Below, one piece after another: positions 46,420 through 57,420 of a stretch of 64,000 nucleotides of DNA (the stretch's first letter is position 1; every line of letters begins with the position of its first letter). The stretch is taken from assembly GCA_963971575.1 (NCBI GenBank), contig OZ020612.1, positions 66,337,869 through 66,401,868 of the forward strand, given 5' to 3'. Below the pieces are notes generated by a model, which was not told where the DNA came from, did no database searches, and saw only the letters and a list, made by a program, of their open reading frames with translations. The translations under genes were made by a program, and so were the position numbers. The DNA is from Liopterus haemorrhoidalis (Eukaryota > Arthropoda > Insecta > Coleoptera > Dytiscidae).

Positions 46420-47069
46420 AAAAATTGATTTGAAGTGTGAATTTTCACACATTTCAGGATTTCGCAGGTATTTAATAAGTGAATGATGATTATTAGGGAT
46501 GCCAAACCAAATTTTATGTTAAAATATTTTTTTCTTAATTTTAATTCGAATGCCTAATACCATTATTTGGGTTTGTAAATATGTGCAGTATTTTTTTTTT
46601 ATATAGCAAGGTTCATTAAGATTTTGCAAATTGCGCTTATGGCATCCATTGGTTGTTTAAGTCATAAGCACCGCCCCTCTGATGTCGTATACATTCAAAC
46701 ATAGAATTTAATTATAATTTCAACACTTCCCACTGGTTATTAAATTTACTCTTTTAAAAATTAAATGCAACATTTGCTAAAATATAACTAGAATTTTGAC
46801 AAAATAATTTAAACAAAATAAAAATGCAAAAAAAAAACCAGAAAAAATTAAATTGACAGGAATCGAACCGTAGTTTGCAACTTAGGAAGCGCAACACTAC
46901 CATTAGACTACGGAGGTTTACTCGTTTGCTGTGTTAAATAGCGAATTAAATATTTTACATATTTTAGTTAAAACACAAAAAATGTGTTATTTTCCGAAAA
47001 CATAATCTGATCAAAAATTCCTGTTGTACTATTCCGGTTCACACCAATGTACATTACTTGGAATTTTAT
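46420..47069 (-). mobile_element. Family T element, copy 6, truncated (tRNA-like module I)
   Basis: Minus orientation. The terminal palindrome, AT-rich part and tRNA-like module are present, then the core stops abruptly after CAATGTACATTACTTGG at 47069. The microsatellite side is missing. Confidence 0.8.
46853..46918 (-). other. tRNA-like module I inside family T copy 6
   Basis: The minus strand reads CCTCCGTAGTCTAATGGTAG as A box and D arm and GGTTCGATTCCTGTC as an excellent B box. It is the best preserved module I and looks like a recently tRNA-derived sequence, although the acceptor stem does not close. Confidence 0.65.
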
Positions 47070-47612
47070 ACACTTAGATCTTCAACATTGCCCAAAGTTT
47101 TTTTAATTAAATAAGCAAATAGTTCTCGTATCTGCTTTATTTTTTAAAGTATCTACGTGTACAACATTTTTTTCAATATGACTATATGAATACGTGGCAG
47201 AACATAACCAGGAAAACTTCTAGACTGCCAAAACAGATATTTTCTTTTACTTTTGGCACACCTTTTTGTACGCCACTGACGATTGTAGTAATTTAGGACG
47301 TAGGACCTGTTTTTATTTAATACCTTACAAGAGTTTAAAAAAAAAAAATAATTTATTTTAGATTAAAAATTCATGTTGATACCATCGTACAAGTCTATAA
47401 CGGGATTAATGTTACAACTAAGAAAGATTTGCGACTTTTTTGTAAGTAAAAGGTTGTGTTAGATATTTGCAAATCTATTTATAGACAAAATGTTATTTTT
47501 ATAAACATATAACTGTACTTATAGTTTTTAAATTCCCGATATTTTTTACCCTTCGGGAATCCGGAACAAGAAAACGCATTTCCCGAGAATTCTGAGAAAT
47601 TCCAGAAGTCAT
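47070..47612. other. Intergenic, nothing recognised
   Basis: No gene or shared repeat is seen. Confidence 0.45.
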
Positions 47613-47710
47613 CTTTTTAGGGTTTTGTAAGTATGAACAAAAAACCTTATACCGTCATTTTGTCGTCTGTCTGTTCGGTGAAAATTATAGCCAGACGGCT
47701 AAACCTAGAG
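47613..47710 (+). repeat. Family T, copy 7, start fragment only
   Basis: TTTTTAGGGTTTTGTAAG, a minimal TGTC tract and AGCCAGACGGCTAAACC match the first 95 bp of T. It stops after CTAGAG. Confidence 0.75.
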
Positions 47711-47791
47711 TATAATGTAAGTAATATGTATACATAATAACAAAAGTAAACGTCGTTAGATGTCAAGTATGAAATAAATAGTATTACTACA

Positions 47792-48851
47792 CTTTTTTAG
47801 GGTTTTGTAGGTATGACCAAAAACCCTTATACCGTCATTTTGTCGTCTGTCTGTCTGTTCGGTAAAAATTGTAGCCAAACGGCTAAACCTAGAGAGTTGA
47901 AATTTGGCATGCTTATACAACTCTTTGACCCGCACATACGAAAAATACTAAAACATCTAAAAAACATATCCCCCTAAAAATATAAACAAATATGTGCTCA
48001 TCGAAAAAAAAAATATTTTTTTATAATTCTGAGTAGGATATCAAATGGAAGCCCTTGGTACGTGGATTAACGATCAAATTTTTATTTTTGCAAAATAAAT
48101 TATTTTGAAGAGATTTTTGCCAAAATTGTGCAAAAATTTTTTTGTCCCACACCCTGTAGCCCAGATGGTTTAAACTAAAAATCTGAAAAAAATCTAAGTA
48201 ATGTATATTGGTGTGAACCGGAATAGTACAACAGGAATTTTTAATCAGATTATGTTTTTGGAAAGAAACGCATTTTTTGTGATTTTTGGCTAATAATGTA
48301 CACAAGTTTTAGCTTTGTAACACGCCACACTGGAACGTGTCTGCTGGTGTAGTGGTATTTGACGCTGATTTTTCAACCAAGTAACCCGATCCTAATGGGA
48401 TCGAACCCTGTGAGAAGAGACAATATTATTTTTTGTTTTTTTTTTTTAATTTTCATATTGTTTAAATTATTTTTTCAAAATTCTAGTTATATTTGGCAAA
48501 TGTTGCATTTAATTTTTAAAAGCGTAAATTTAATAACCAGTGGAAATTGTTTAAATTATAATTTAATTCTGTTTCAATGTACACGAAATCAGAGGGGCGG
48601 AAATTATAACAACCAATGGAAGCCATAGGCGCAATTTTTAAAATTCTTAATTAACCTTGCTATATAAAAAAAAAAAAATACTGCACATATTTAGAAACCT
48701 AAATAATGGTATTAGGCGTTCGAATTAAAATTAACAAAAAAAATATTTTAATATAAAATTTGTTTTCGCATCCAAAATAATCATCATTCAGTTACTAAAT
48801 ACCTGCAAAACCCTGAAATGTGTGAAAATTCACACTTCACATCAATTTTTT
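47792..48851 (+). mobile_element. Family T element, copy 8 (tRNA-like module II)
   Basis: Full-length copy with a short (TGTC) tract, the complete core, module II at 48335-48418, and the palindromic end followed by CACATCAATTTTTT. Its module and end stretch match copy 4 closely. Confidence 0.85.
48335..48418 (+). other. tRNA-like module II inside family T copy 8
   Basis: TGCTGGTGTAGTGGTATTTG is a fair A box, and GGGATCGAACCCTGTGAG a B box. Between them lies a longer spacer than in a tRNA (ACCAAGTAACCCGATCC). Same module as at 40452. Confidence 0.55.
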
Positions 48852-49876
48852 GTACTAAATTTTGTTAACACCCTCGCTTTCTAGGAAGCTTGATGTTTCT
48901 AGCTCAGGGCATTTAAATTTCTAAGAAAGGCCCTGAGCCGAACCCTTTTGGGAAACACTACTCTATAAACCCGCGAGAACTCCATCCAATCTTAGGAAGT
49001 TGATACACCTACTTTAAAGGGAACCTTGACCATGAGTGGTAAAATGTTAAGAAACACTGATCTAAATAACAATTTTCTTATCATATGACCCACGTAGGTA
49101 AACCTACACGAATTGGCGAATAACAGGCATGTAAATCGAAACATTTCGCTGTCTCTCTCAACTGATAAGTTGTAGTAAGGCATGTCGTAATAGCTCGATG
49201 TCTTAAGTGAATTGCGCTGTACTGCAATCATTTTCATTTGAGCATAGATCGTGCTCTTATCAACTCAAATAATAATGCGTCATTGAATTTCCTCTTCCGT
49301 CATTCGCTACTCTACATTTATGTTTAAAAAACATTCATTTCCTTTTCATTATTAACAGAGTATCATCTTGTTTTTAAGAATAGGTTTCAACGGATTAATA
49401 ACCTCATATAGGATCGTCACGCTACAATGATTGAGAATAAGAAAATCAGCTAGGTCCTGGAATTCAAAAATCATTTTGTACAGTTATTTACCTGCCATTT
49501 GAAGTTGTACGAGGGTTTATGTTTTTACAAACGACCACTAGATGGCAATATTAAAATGTGTTATTAGTTACTTAATCTTGAAGCCTTTCTACCTTGCGGT
49601 GTAAGGCTATTGTCAACTGACAATAACTGAAGCGCCTCTAGTGAGATTTTGAGAAACTAAAGGTTGTAGGATAGTCGAGTTTGTGACAAGCATGGGAATA
49701 TGTTCTTAGAAGTGGAAAGACAGTTAAAGACCATTTTAGAGTGTGTTCCCGTGTGTTTCAATAAATATCACATGAAGATACCATTGAACCTGTCAAAAAT
49801 ATCCTACCAAAGTCAGCCATGATGTGAATGCAGTAGCGCCTCTATCGGTAGTGTCAGATGCCAATAGTCGAGTTAC
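48852..49876. other. Intergenic with hAT-type ends
   Basis: On the minus strand, CAGTGTTTCTTAACATTTTA ends near 49059, and TAGTGTTTCCCAAAAGGG ends near 48963. Both look like hAT termini. No paired ends or coding region were found. Confidence 0.45.
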
Positions 49877-50278
49877 TTATTTTCTGGTGTTGTTCTCCAT
49901 ACTTCTTTCCATCGTGTTTTGTCCTTTGTAATATTTTCTTATCTCCTCCCACTTTAAGCCTCTCTTCGTTGCAGCTTCTTTTGTTTCTTGGTGCCAGGCT
50001 TTTCTCGGTCTTCCTGGACTAACTTTCTTCACTGTTCGTGCTTCAAAAACTCTTTTTACTATTTTGTCTTCACTCATTCTGTGTATATGTCCCAGCCATC
50101 TTAGCTGTCCTTCTATTATAGTCTCTACTGGTTTTGTGCCTAGTTTTTCTCTAAATACTTCATTTCTTATTCTGTCCAATTTTGTTTTACCTTCGATTTT
50201 CCTTAAAAATCTCATTTCGGAGCTTATCTTAGACCTGTGCGTTTCTGTAGTTGTCCAGGGTTCTGAGGCGTATGGCAA
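49877..50278 (-). pseudogene. LINE ORF2 C-terminal fragment, open frame
   Basis: An open minus-strand frame of 133 codons reads SEPWTTTETHRSKISSEMRF, LRKIEGKTKLDRIRNEVF, GQLRWLGHIHRMSEDKIVKR and VSPGRPRKAWHQETKEAA before its stop. The LRWLGHI.RM and GRPRKAW blocks are hallmarks of the C-terminal tail of insect LINE endonuclease/reverse-transcriptase proteins. The polymerase domain is missing: the copy is cut at 50281, where a mariner fragment on the other strand begins. The intact frame suggests a fairly young fragment. Confidence 0.8.
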
Positions 50279-50281
50279 GTT

Positions 50282-50530
50282 TGTGAAAAAAATGGATATT
50301 ACTCGTGAATGTTTTCGTTGGATGATTTTTTACGATTTTAGTAAAGGCCTAACTCAACAACTATGCACAGATTCGCTTCGTTCAACTTTTGGTAATGAAT
50401 CACCATCAGAAAAGACTGTTTACAATTGGTTTGTAGAATTTCGTCGTGGTCGTGCGTCCGTCAGTGATCTCGTGAAGGTCGACTAAAATCGGTTGTGATT
50501 CAAAAAAAATATCGATGCTGTGCGCAAGAT
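50282..50530 (+). pseudogene. Mariner transposase N-terminal fragment
   Basis: The plus strand reads MDITRECFRWMIFYDFSKGL, STFGNESPSEKTVYNWFVEF and RRGRASVSDLVK. This is the helix-turn-helix DNA-binding start of mariner-type (SETMAR-like) transposases, with the typical TVYNWF.EF.RGR pattern. A frame change follows VSD, after which EGRLKSVVIQKK continues the family pattern. The sequence then stops at about 50535 and enters a family M fragment. The catalytic domain is absent. Confidence 0.85.
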
Positions 50531-50534
50531 TTTT

Positions 50535-50985
50535 GGTCTGTCTGTCGGTCCGTGTACACGTGCAGAGCAAATTCAGCTAAAAGGATTTTTATGAAACTTC
50601 ATATTTAAGCTTTTGACATCAATGGCATGAGTTGATCAACTTTTGGTAAAAATCGGTTAAATAGAAATGGGAGTTTACTCGTGTCGGTTTTGAGATTTTT
50701 GCGAATATTTCAAAACAAAGAAAAATTTCTAAAAAATTTATTTAACAAAAGTTGCTATAAATGCAATAACTAATAACTTTTATTTGAGACGGTTTTTCAT
50801 ACTTAATGTCTCATTTTTTTTGTTTTTAAAGGTAAATTTCTAAATAAATTATTTAACAAAAGTAGCTATAAAAGCAATAAACTAACAAATTTTATTTGAG
50901 ACATTTTTTGATGAAGCAGTATAAATTAAACAAATACTTTGTGATGGCGGTCGGTCCTGTGGTGGCCACAGCTGATTTTTTGTTT
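50535..50985 (+). mobile_element. Family M fragment, copy 3
   Basis: It begins in the TGTC tract, then GTACACGTGCAGAGCAAATT, AATGGGAGTTTACTCGTG and the tail AACAAAAGTTGCTATAAATG, ending near GTGGCCACAGCTGATTTTTT. The part left of the microsatellite is missing. It is followed at 50990-51105 by a hAT-type end (minus strand CAGCATTTCCCAAACG). Confidence 0.65.
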
Positions 50986-51129
50986 GTAATCAGTGCAATA
51001 AAAAATATAAAACGATGCATATTACTTTCTAAACTTGGCGGTTCGCGATTTTTTTCTAGGTCGCTTGCCGGTCCACTATGAAAAACGTTTGGGAAATGCT
51101 GATCTAAATGATTAAACAAAATTCTTTAA

Positions 51130-51765
51130 CACTAAACCTACTGAGACTTCATGTATACCTATCCCTACCACAGCGGGTCAAGTGACCCGTCTTTAAAATT
51201 TGATATATATTACTATGTATAGCGAAAAATATATCATTTAGCACAATTTGGTGAATGAATAAAACATGTTTTTTTAAATAACGATTCAAAATTATTTATT
51301 TATTAAATTTAAAAAATATAAAAATAATACATGAAAAAAAGTAAATATTCTTCAATTGAATCCTAAATAAATTGCTAACTTTATTCAAGTTCACCGCATA
51401 TTTTGCAAATTATTGGGTTCTCGAAGGCACATTTTCCACACACATATTTGTTGCATTTGAAACAGATTTTTGTAGTTTTGTTTTCTTTGCAAAAACCTAT
51501 TTGGCACCTTTTTCGAATTTCTGTACGAGTTGCAATCACATGAATCTTTGCATGGGTCAAATGACCCGTTGCGGTAGTTAGGGCAGATTACATATATTTC
51601 TCGGTAAAAAAAATTAACAAGAGAAGAGTAAATATTAAAAAATACATTCTATGTATTTTTTAATAAAAGTAGTAAAGGCAAATGGCGATGTGATAATCTT
51701 ATTTAAAAGAAATTCTGACAAAAAGTTTAAAATGGGTCATTTGACCCGTCGTGGTAGGTTTAGTG
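51130..51765. mobile_element. piggyBac element relic with TTAA duplication
   Basis: TTAA at 51126 and 51766 flanks ends CACTAAACCTAC and GTAGGTTTAGTG. Inside both ends lie GGGTCAAGTGACCCG-type palindromes. The interior encodes the C-terminus of a piggyBac transposase on the minus strand. At 636 bp it is a deletion derivative. Confidence 0.9.
51381..51546 (-). pseudogene. piggyBac transposase C-terminal cysteine-rich domain
   Basis: The minus strand reads RTEIRKRCQIGFCKENKTTK, ICFKCNKYVCGKCAFENPII and CKICGELE before a TAA. Eight cysteines in paired CxxC-like spacing form the cross-brace zinc-binding domain that ends piggyBac transposases and recognises their terminal repeats. The rest of the transposase, including the catalytic aspartates, is deleted. 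Location inside TTAA-flanked ends agrees. The piece is open to its stop codon but has no start of its own. Confidence 0.85.
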
Positions 51766-51769
51766 TTAA

Positions 51770-52699
51770 ACATTATAAATTATCAAAAATGACTAATAAA
51801 CAGTTTTTGTTTTTGTTGCTCGACTATCTCTAACATGCTTTATATTGTTGTCTTTCTCTTCCACTGCTTACTCAAAGGATTTTTTTTTAATCACACGTTA
51901 TAGTAAACTTGAAACCTACTGAAGCCTGTGAGAGAAGCTAATTTAATTATTTACATGCTTACCTTGCCTATTGCATAATCCATTCCTGCTTATGCCCACA
52001 ACGTTGTGCACCAATTTAAAAATTGGCGCATTATTTTTTCTGAAAAAGACTAGGATGCAATAAAATAACTTTTTATCCATAATTTATTTTAATATTAAAA
52101 TAATTATTTCCTGAGAAGACATACGAAAAAAAAAAAAAAATTAAAATATTTAATACAATACACTAACATACATTTCCACACATATTCTCAAAAAAGTACT
52201 CTCATAAATACTTTGAAAATTTAAAAAATTACCTATTCATTATTATAATAAACCTATAGTAACCATTTAACAAAACAGTCAATAACTATTCTAATTTTGA
52301 TTATTCGTAAATACAGTATTTCTCAAAGATTCCATATCCACGGACCACAAATTATAAAAATCAAACCACCAGAAATATTTCGTACTGATCTGTTAATTTT
52401 TATAATAAGAATTATTTAAATATTAATTTAAATTTTAATTACACAGATACCAAACGAGATTATTTATATAGTTACAATAATATTCTAACAACGAATGTAT
52501 ACAAAATGCAACAGCGAAATGGGACACCGCTATTATTTTTTTTTATTATTAGAGATAAATACTAAATAACAAAGTTGTAGGAGACCAATAGGGACATCTG
52601 CTTGTAGAAGAAACATTTTTTTTAACCAGTAGGTCTCAAGACAGAGCGGGAGATCCGTTTCGTTGTTACACCCTGTATTTTGTAAGTCAATAAGTCGTG
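51770..52699. other. Intergenic with a hAT-type end
   Basis: CAGTATTTCTCAAAGATTCC at 52316 followed by CCACGGACCAC is a SPIN-like hAT end. A similar inverted end lies at 54481, but the flanks do not match, so I do not join them. Confidence 0.45.
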
Positions 52700-54078
52700 A
52701 CAGACCTAGGTTGGCTTACAATGACTATATTTATCACAGTGGCGACATACGGGTCAATATTTTTAATTAGTCGATGGGTTGCCCACCATTTTCTGTCAAA
52801 CTTTATAAAGGGAGGTATTGTTTATTCTATAAAAATTAGTGATTTCACATTTTTAGCTAATTTTAAAGGCAATATATGGGTGTATTCTGTAAGAAATGCG
52901 TTAAAATTAGCGTCAGGTTAATATTTTATCTAATATAGTCTATTATAGTCTAACGTCATTATCCAAAAATGCTATTCTGTAAGAGCATTTGTTAAGGTAA
53001 GCGTTAATACAATATTTGTTAACGCGAGGCGCTAACTCACCCTGTGAGAGGCTAATATTAACTGCACGCGCATGCGCTGTTACGTTGAATTTTAACAGGA
53101 GTATTTATTTAGTCAAATGCCAAAAGAATCTTAACCTAATATTTCGGTGTTGAATTAAATATTCAGTGGCGAAATTTATTTTAAAAATGGAACAGAAATG
53201 TTTGGTCCTGTGATACTCATTATAACTGGTTTCCACAGTGCCTTAAATAAAAATATAACTTTATTCAACTTTTATTTAGTCAATTTATATACTACATTGT
53301 ATTACAACAGTTTATCTAATTTTTTAATAATATGTGAATTATATGTTTATTCTATTTTTAAAAAGGTGTTCGGTGATATTAATTATTAAATTTGATTTAT
53401 TACGCTATTTCTACCCTGGAATAACACTGTTGTGATCGTCATTATCAATCTCATCAATTGTTTCTTCAAATAACACACCATTAAAATGTACTGCGATATT
53501 TTGAAACACGGCGGAGGCATAAGTGAAGTTTTGTAGCTTTCAGAGGATTATAATTTTAAGTTCTGTGTCTCAACAAAAACCAAAACTGCTCTCCAATACT
53601 CCATTTACTTCCTTTCTATACAATTACTTGAACTTGCGTCTGGGTTACTTGTATAACAAAAATTATGAAGCGTCATTATTATCTCTACTGTAAAGAATTC
53701 ACTTTAAAAAGTAATAGAAAGTTGATTAATATTCCCACAGTCTTGTGTTTTATTATTTTTTTTTAAATAACATGACATTTGCTTAAATAGGATCAGCCAT
53801 TTTTGCAAACTCAACACTAGCGTTAACTTTTAAAGCCACCGTTTCGGTAGGCGCTTATTGTAGAACGTTAACTGGCTATTTTAGCGCCGCCGCGCTATAA
53901 TTTTAACACATATATGTATAGCGAATAGCATTTAGGTTAAAAATGGTGTTAAAAAAATTAACGTCAGTTTCTGACGCTAAGATTTTAACATCACTTAGAG
54001 AATAGACCGGAATGGCGGTCAGTTGCCGTATGTTACCACTGTGATAAATAAAATGGGTGTAGACTAGCCTAAGTCTGT
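52700..54078. mobile_element. DNA transposon relic with long imperfect inverted arms
   Basis: ACAGACCTAGGTTGGCTTAC and TTTATCACAGTGG at the left are matched inverted at the right end (to 54078). Further in, both arms share GTTAAAAT, TTAGCGTCAG and AATGCTATTC. A Harbinger transposase tail lies in the middle on the minus strand. It could be one element or a Harbinger inside another; a target duplication was not found. Confidence 0.6.
53411..53640 (-). pseudogene. PIF/Harbinger transposase C-terminal remnant
   Basis: Minus-strand reading across stops gives LYRKEVNGVLESSFGFC, then TELKIIIL, and finally FTYASAVFQNIAVHFNGVLF and EETIDEIDNDD before a stop. The end corresponds to the ACAVLHNIA block that closes HARBI1-like nucleases, and the earlier part to the ERVNGVLKSRF block. 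Several stops and frame slips show it is long dead. It sits within the inverted arms of the surrounding relic. Confidence 0.65.
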
Positions 54079-55489
54079 CCCGAAATATTTAGTTTAGGTC
54101 CTAAAACGTTTTATTTTATATTTACACAATATATATTTTATTCTATTGTTTACAAAAAACAAATATTCTTCATTTTTTCAATAAAAATTTCATCTTTGAC
54201 AAGTATCAATGCTATAATTTTCATCCTAAATTACTATAAATGCATAACAAATGCATTTTCGTATTCTTGATAAAGCCCTATCTCATTATTTTAAAGTTAA
54301 TATTTTACTTACACGGAAACAAAATAAAACGAAAACGAAAGGAAACCAAACGACAATACTATGGATGGATGCGTATTGATATTCATGGATATTAAGACAC
54401 ATTGCATTAATTTTGAAATGGTCGAAAAGTCTGCAGTCCTGATGGTAATGGTGGTCCGCGGACAACATTTTGAGAAACACTGAAAGTGTGTCCAATCTAA
54501 GTACTATTAAGGTTAAGTCAAAAATATAGCTAATTATCTAATTTCACCCAGATATTGATATATTTTTTTTTAATGGTCGGTGGATCACACAAGCCTTTAA
54601 ATTCTTAAAAATAAACTCCAAGATTCCCGAAGTCTTAATTCGAAGCAAAATTTACAATCTTCAATTCGGAACAGTCTTAAAATTTTGCTCGAACTCGTGA
54701 ATCTAGAGGATTTGCACAAATTTGACCCAAAAATTAGATGTTTTTGTTATATTTTAAGATTTTGGGAAAAAATTGTGCTTTCTATTAAAGCGTAATTAAA
54801 AAAAATGGCCAAAAATACCAAATTAAATCTAAAGATAAGCTAAGGAATTCAAATTTTTAAAAAAATTACAATAGTACATTTTTTTAAATAAATATTAAAT
54901 TAAAAACTGTATAATTTAAAAATAAAAAGCCGTGTTTATATTTAAAAATGTCATATTATGGCTTTTTATTTATTTAAAAATAAATATTTACAAATTATTT
55001 ACAGTTAAAAAATTTATGTAAAACAAATTCTGATTGGTTAACATAATCAAGATCACAATTCAGCCAATCATAAAACGTAACAATTTGCATAATAAAATTT
55101 ATAAATCCACTAAGAACTGCCGTAACTTGTAAATTTAACAACTAGAACCAATTAGAAGAGGTGTAACATTTAACAAATGCGCACGACCTGATACCTTAGG
55201 TAAGTTTCTTGACCTCCGGAACTGTATGAAAGCCACGGTCGGTGTGACTCTTTTTAAGTTTAGGTTGAAGCAGTGATAAAAGCTATGACATCATCATCAT
55301 CACTGCCGCGATAGCCCGAGATGAGTCTTGTTAGAAAAAATTGACTATAATAAATTAAAATGCCTAATCTGGTGTTCAGGAGAGAAAAAGAACGCTGAAA
55401 TAGACATATCACTGCTTCGCTAGTATCGCGATTCTTATCATTAATCACCGCTCCAACATAAACGCATTAAGAAATATTTCCGCGCAGTC
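54079..55489. other. Intergenic with a hAT-type end
   Basis: On the minus strand from 54481, CAGTGTTTCTCAAAATGTTG then GTCCGCGGACCACC is a SPIN-like hAT terminus. The rest is AT-rich and unassigned. Confidence 0.45.
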
Positions 55490-55560
55490 GGATGGATTTG
55501 AACCCGTATTTTATTGTTCCGTAGATAAGATTCTTACCACAAGGCTACAGCAGGTCTAAT
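55490..55560 (-). other. tRNA-like sequence, possible SINE head
   Basis: The minus strand reads GACCTGCTGTAGCCTTGTGG, then TAAGAATC, and GGGTTCAAATCCATCC as a B box. The acceptor ends do not pair, so it is not a functional tRNA. No A-rich tail or duplication was fixed. Confidence 0.45.
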
Positions 55561-56700
55561 AACAAATACAACAATTGTTTAGTTAACCAATCAGGAGTCT
55601 TGTTAATATATTTACAATAAATTTGAATTCTTTAGCTTTAATATTAGTAAACTAAATCAAAAAAACAAAAAAATTGTTTATCCAGTAAAATTAAAAATAT
55701 ACTTTTTATATAATAAAACGAAAAATATAATAATAATCACACAATATTGTTAAAAAAAATTTACATTTAAAAAATATATTTAAAAGGCATTCTTCGACGC
55801 AAACGAGAAGTTGTGTGTTAGAGGAAGTGCAATATGGCACAAACTGACAACTTGACAACTATTTTATTTTTTCTATAAATGATTTAAAAATTTGCCAGTG
55901 TGACAATAATAATCATCCAGCGTTGGTCCAAGATGACAAATTTCATTTGATGACAAATCTAGTAAAAAGAAATTTATAAAATTAATTCACATTTTAAAAT
56001 TCTTGTTGAATCTTGATTCAACTAAAATACTACTAAAAATTCACAGAATTTTTATCTACAGGGTGATTACAAAATGGCAAAATGACGTCAGCGCTTTTAC
56101 TGTACCGCTTCAAAAAATTATTTTATAAAATACTATTGAATGCAACATTTACCGCCATCTGATTATTTTTTCAAAAGATACCGAATTTTAAGAATTTTAC
56201 GAAACCATTTTATTTATTTCATATGGAGTATTTATGCGGCAATACTGTGGCAAAACTGTTAATTGGTAAGAAATCAATGCAAATATGCGGTTTTATTTAC
56301 TGAAATTACACAAGTCGAATTACATAAGAAATTCGAAGTTTAAATATGTGTCTGAATTTGACTCATTAATTATTCCTTGAACACCCGTTATAAACAATCG
56401 TAAAAATTTGCTTAATGACATTTTCAATGCATTAACATACATGATAACCACGGCTAAATAATTACAGAAATTAAAACAGAGCGCATATATTAACCGAAAT
56501 TAAATGTAAATTGACATCAATCGATTTTGGACTACAGACCTGAAAACAACAGTAAAATAATGACCCCCCCCCCGTCCCCGGATAACGTTACCCTGTTCAA
56601 TGTAGTTGTGTTATGCACTTTTGCCATCTGTCAATTTTTTAGGCAAAAATATCACAGAAATAGCCCGAACAAGCATTAGGATACGAACACGTAGAAAAAA
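55561..56700. other. Intergenic, nothing recognised
   Basis: No coding similarity. A C-run lies at 56564-56572. Confidence 0.45.
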
Positions 56701-57038
56701 TATTACCGGCGCCGATAAACAGGCGCCTACAAGCGCCTATTGTAGGAACTTGTTGAAGCCAGCTAAGGCCGCGAACATACAGAAAGTTGGTAAATCAGCG
56801 CTGACAATCGGTACCAAAAACTAGCGTACTGGGTTACTGGTTGAGCACACACTAAACGCTGATATTGCTTGTGACACTGACAGATGACATAACCTATATA
56901 TTAAAGTTTTTATTTAGTTTTTCCTATTTATCGTACATTTTTTAATTATAACGGCCTAGCATAGATTGAACACTAGTTTTGAAAGTGTATAGCTACTATT
57001 TTGTATATTGGCTCAATTATATGTTGAAATAAGTGAAA

Positions 57039-57218
57039 ATGGCGAGTTTTGATTCATCTTTGGATGAGTTGTTTTTAAAAGAATTACTATATTTAAAAAT
57101 AGAACCAAAAAGAAAAGGTATACATGCAATAAACCAAGAGAGACGTAAATATGGGGAATACCACCACCTTTTTCCTCAATTAAAAGAAGATGATGCAAGA
57201 TTTTTTAAATATTTTTTT
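57039..57218 (+). pseudogene. Harbinger transposase N-terminal fragment
   Basis: An ATG at 57039 opens MASFDSSLDELFLKELLYLK, then INQERRKYGEYHHLFPQL and KEDDARFFKYF. The pattern RKYGEYHHL...L..D..RFFKYFR is the usual N-terminal region of HARBI1/ALP1-like transposases in insects. After KYFF the frame runs into the right end of the element, so a single internal deletion removed the catalytic DDE domain. The fragment is intact up to that point. It is the coding relic that assigns the enclosing palindromic element to PIF/Harbinger. Confidence 0.75.
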
Positions 57219-57389
57219 GTTTCGGCGCTGACAACAAGCTGCTTAAACAGCTTAAACGTTTCGGTAAGCTGGTAACCGACACCGACAGGCGCCAACCAGT
57301 AAACAGCGTGTGCGGTTATATTTAAAAACATGGACAGATACTGCGGTAGATCAGCGCTTGTTGCCAGTAAAGCCGGTGCCGGCTTTCTG

Positions 57390-57391
<2 letters not shown>

Positions 57392-57420
<29 letters not shown>

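Noticed and set aside
46853..46918. Functional tRNA gene
   Set aside because: Good A and B boxes but no closing acceptor stem, and it lies at the fixed module site of family T.
52316..54481. One hAT element joining the SPIN-like ends at 52316 and 54481
   Set aside because: Ends are similar and inverted, but flanking 8-mers do not match, so they may belong to different copies.
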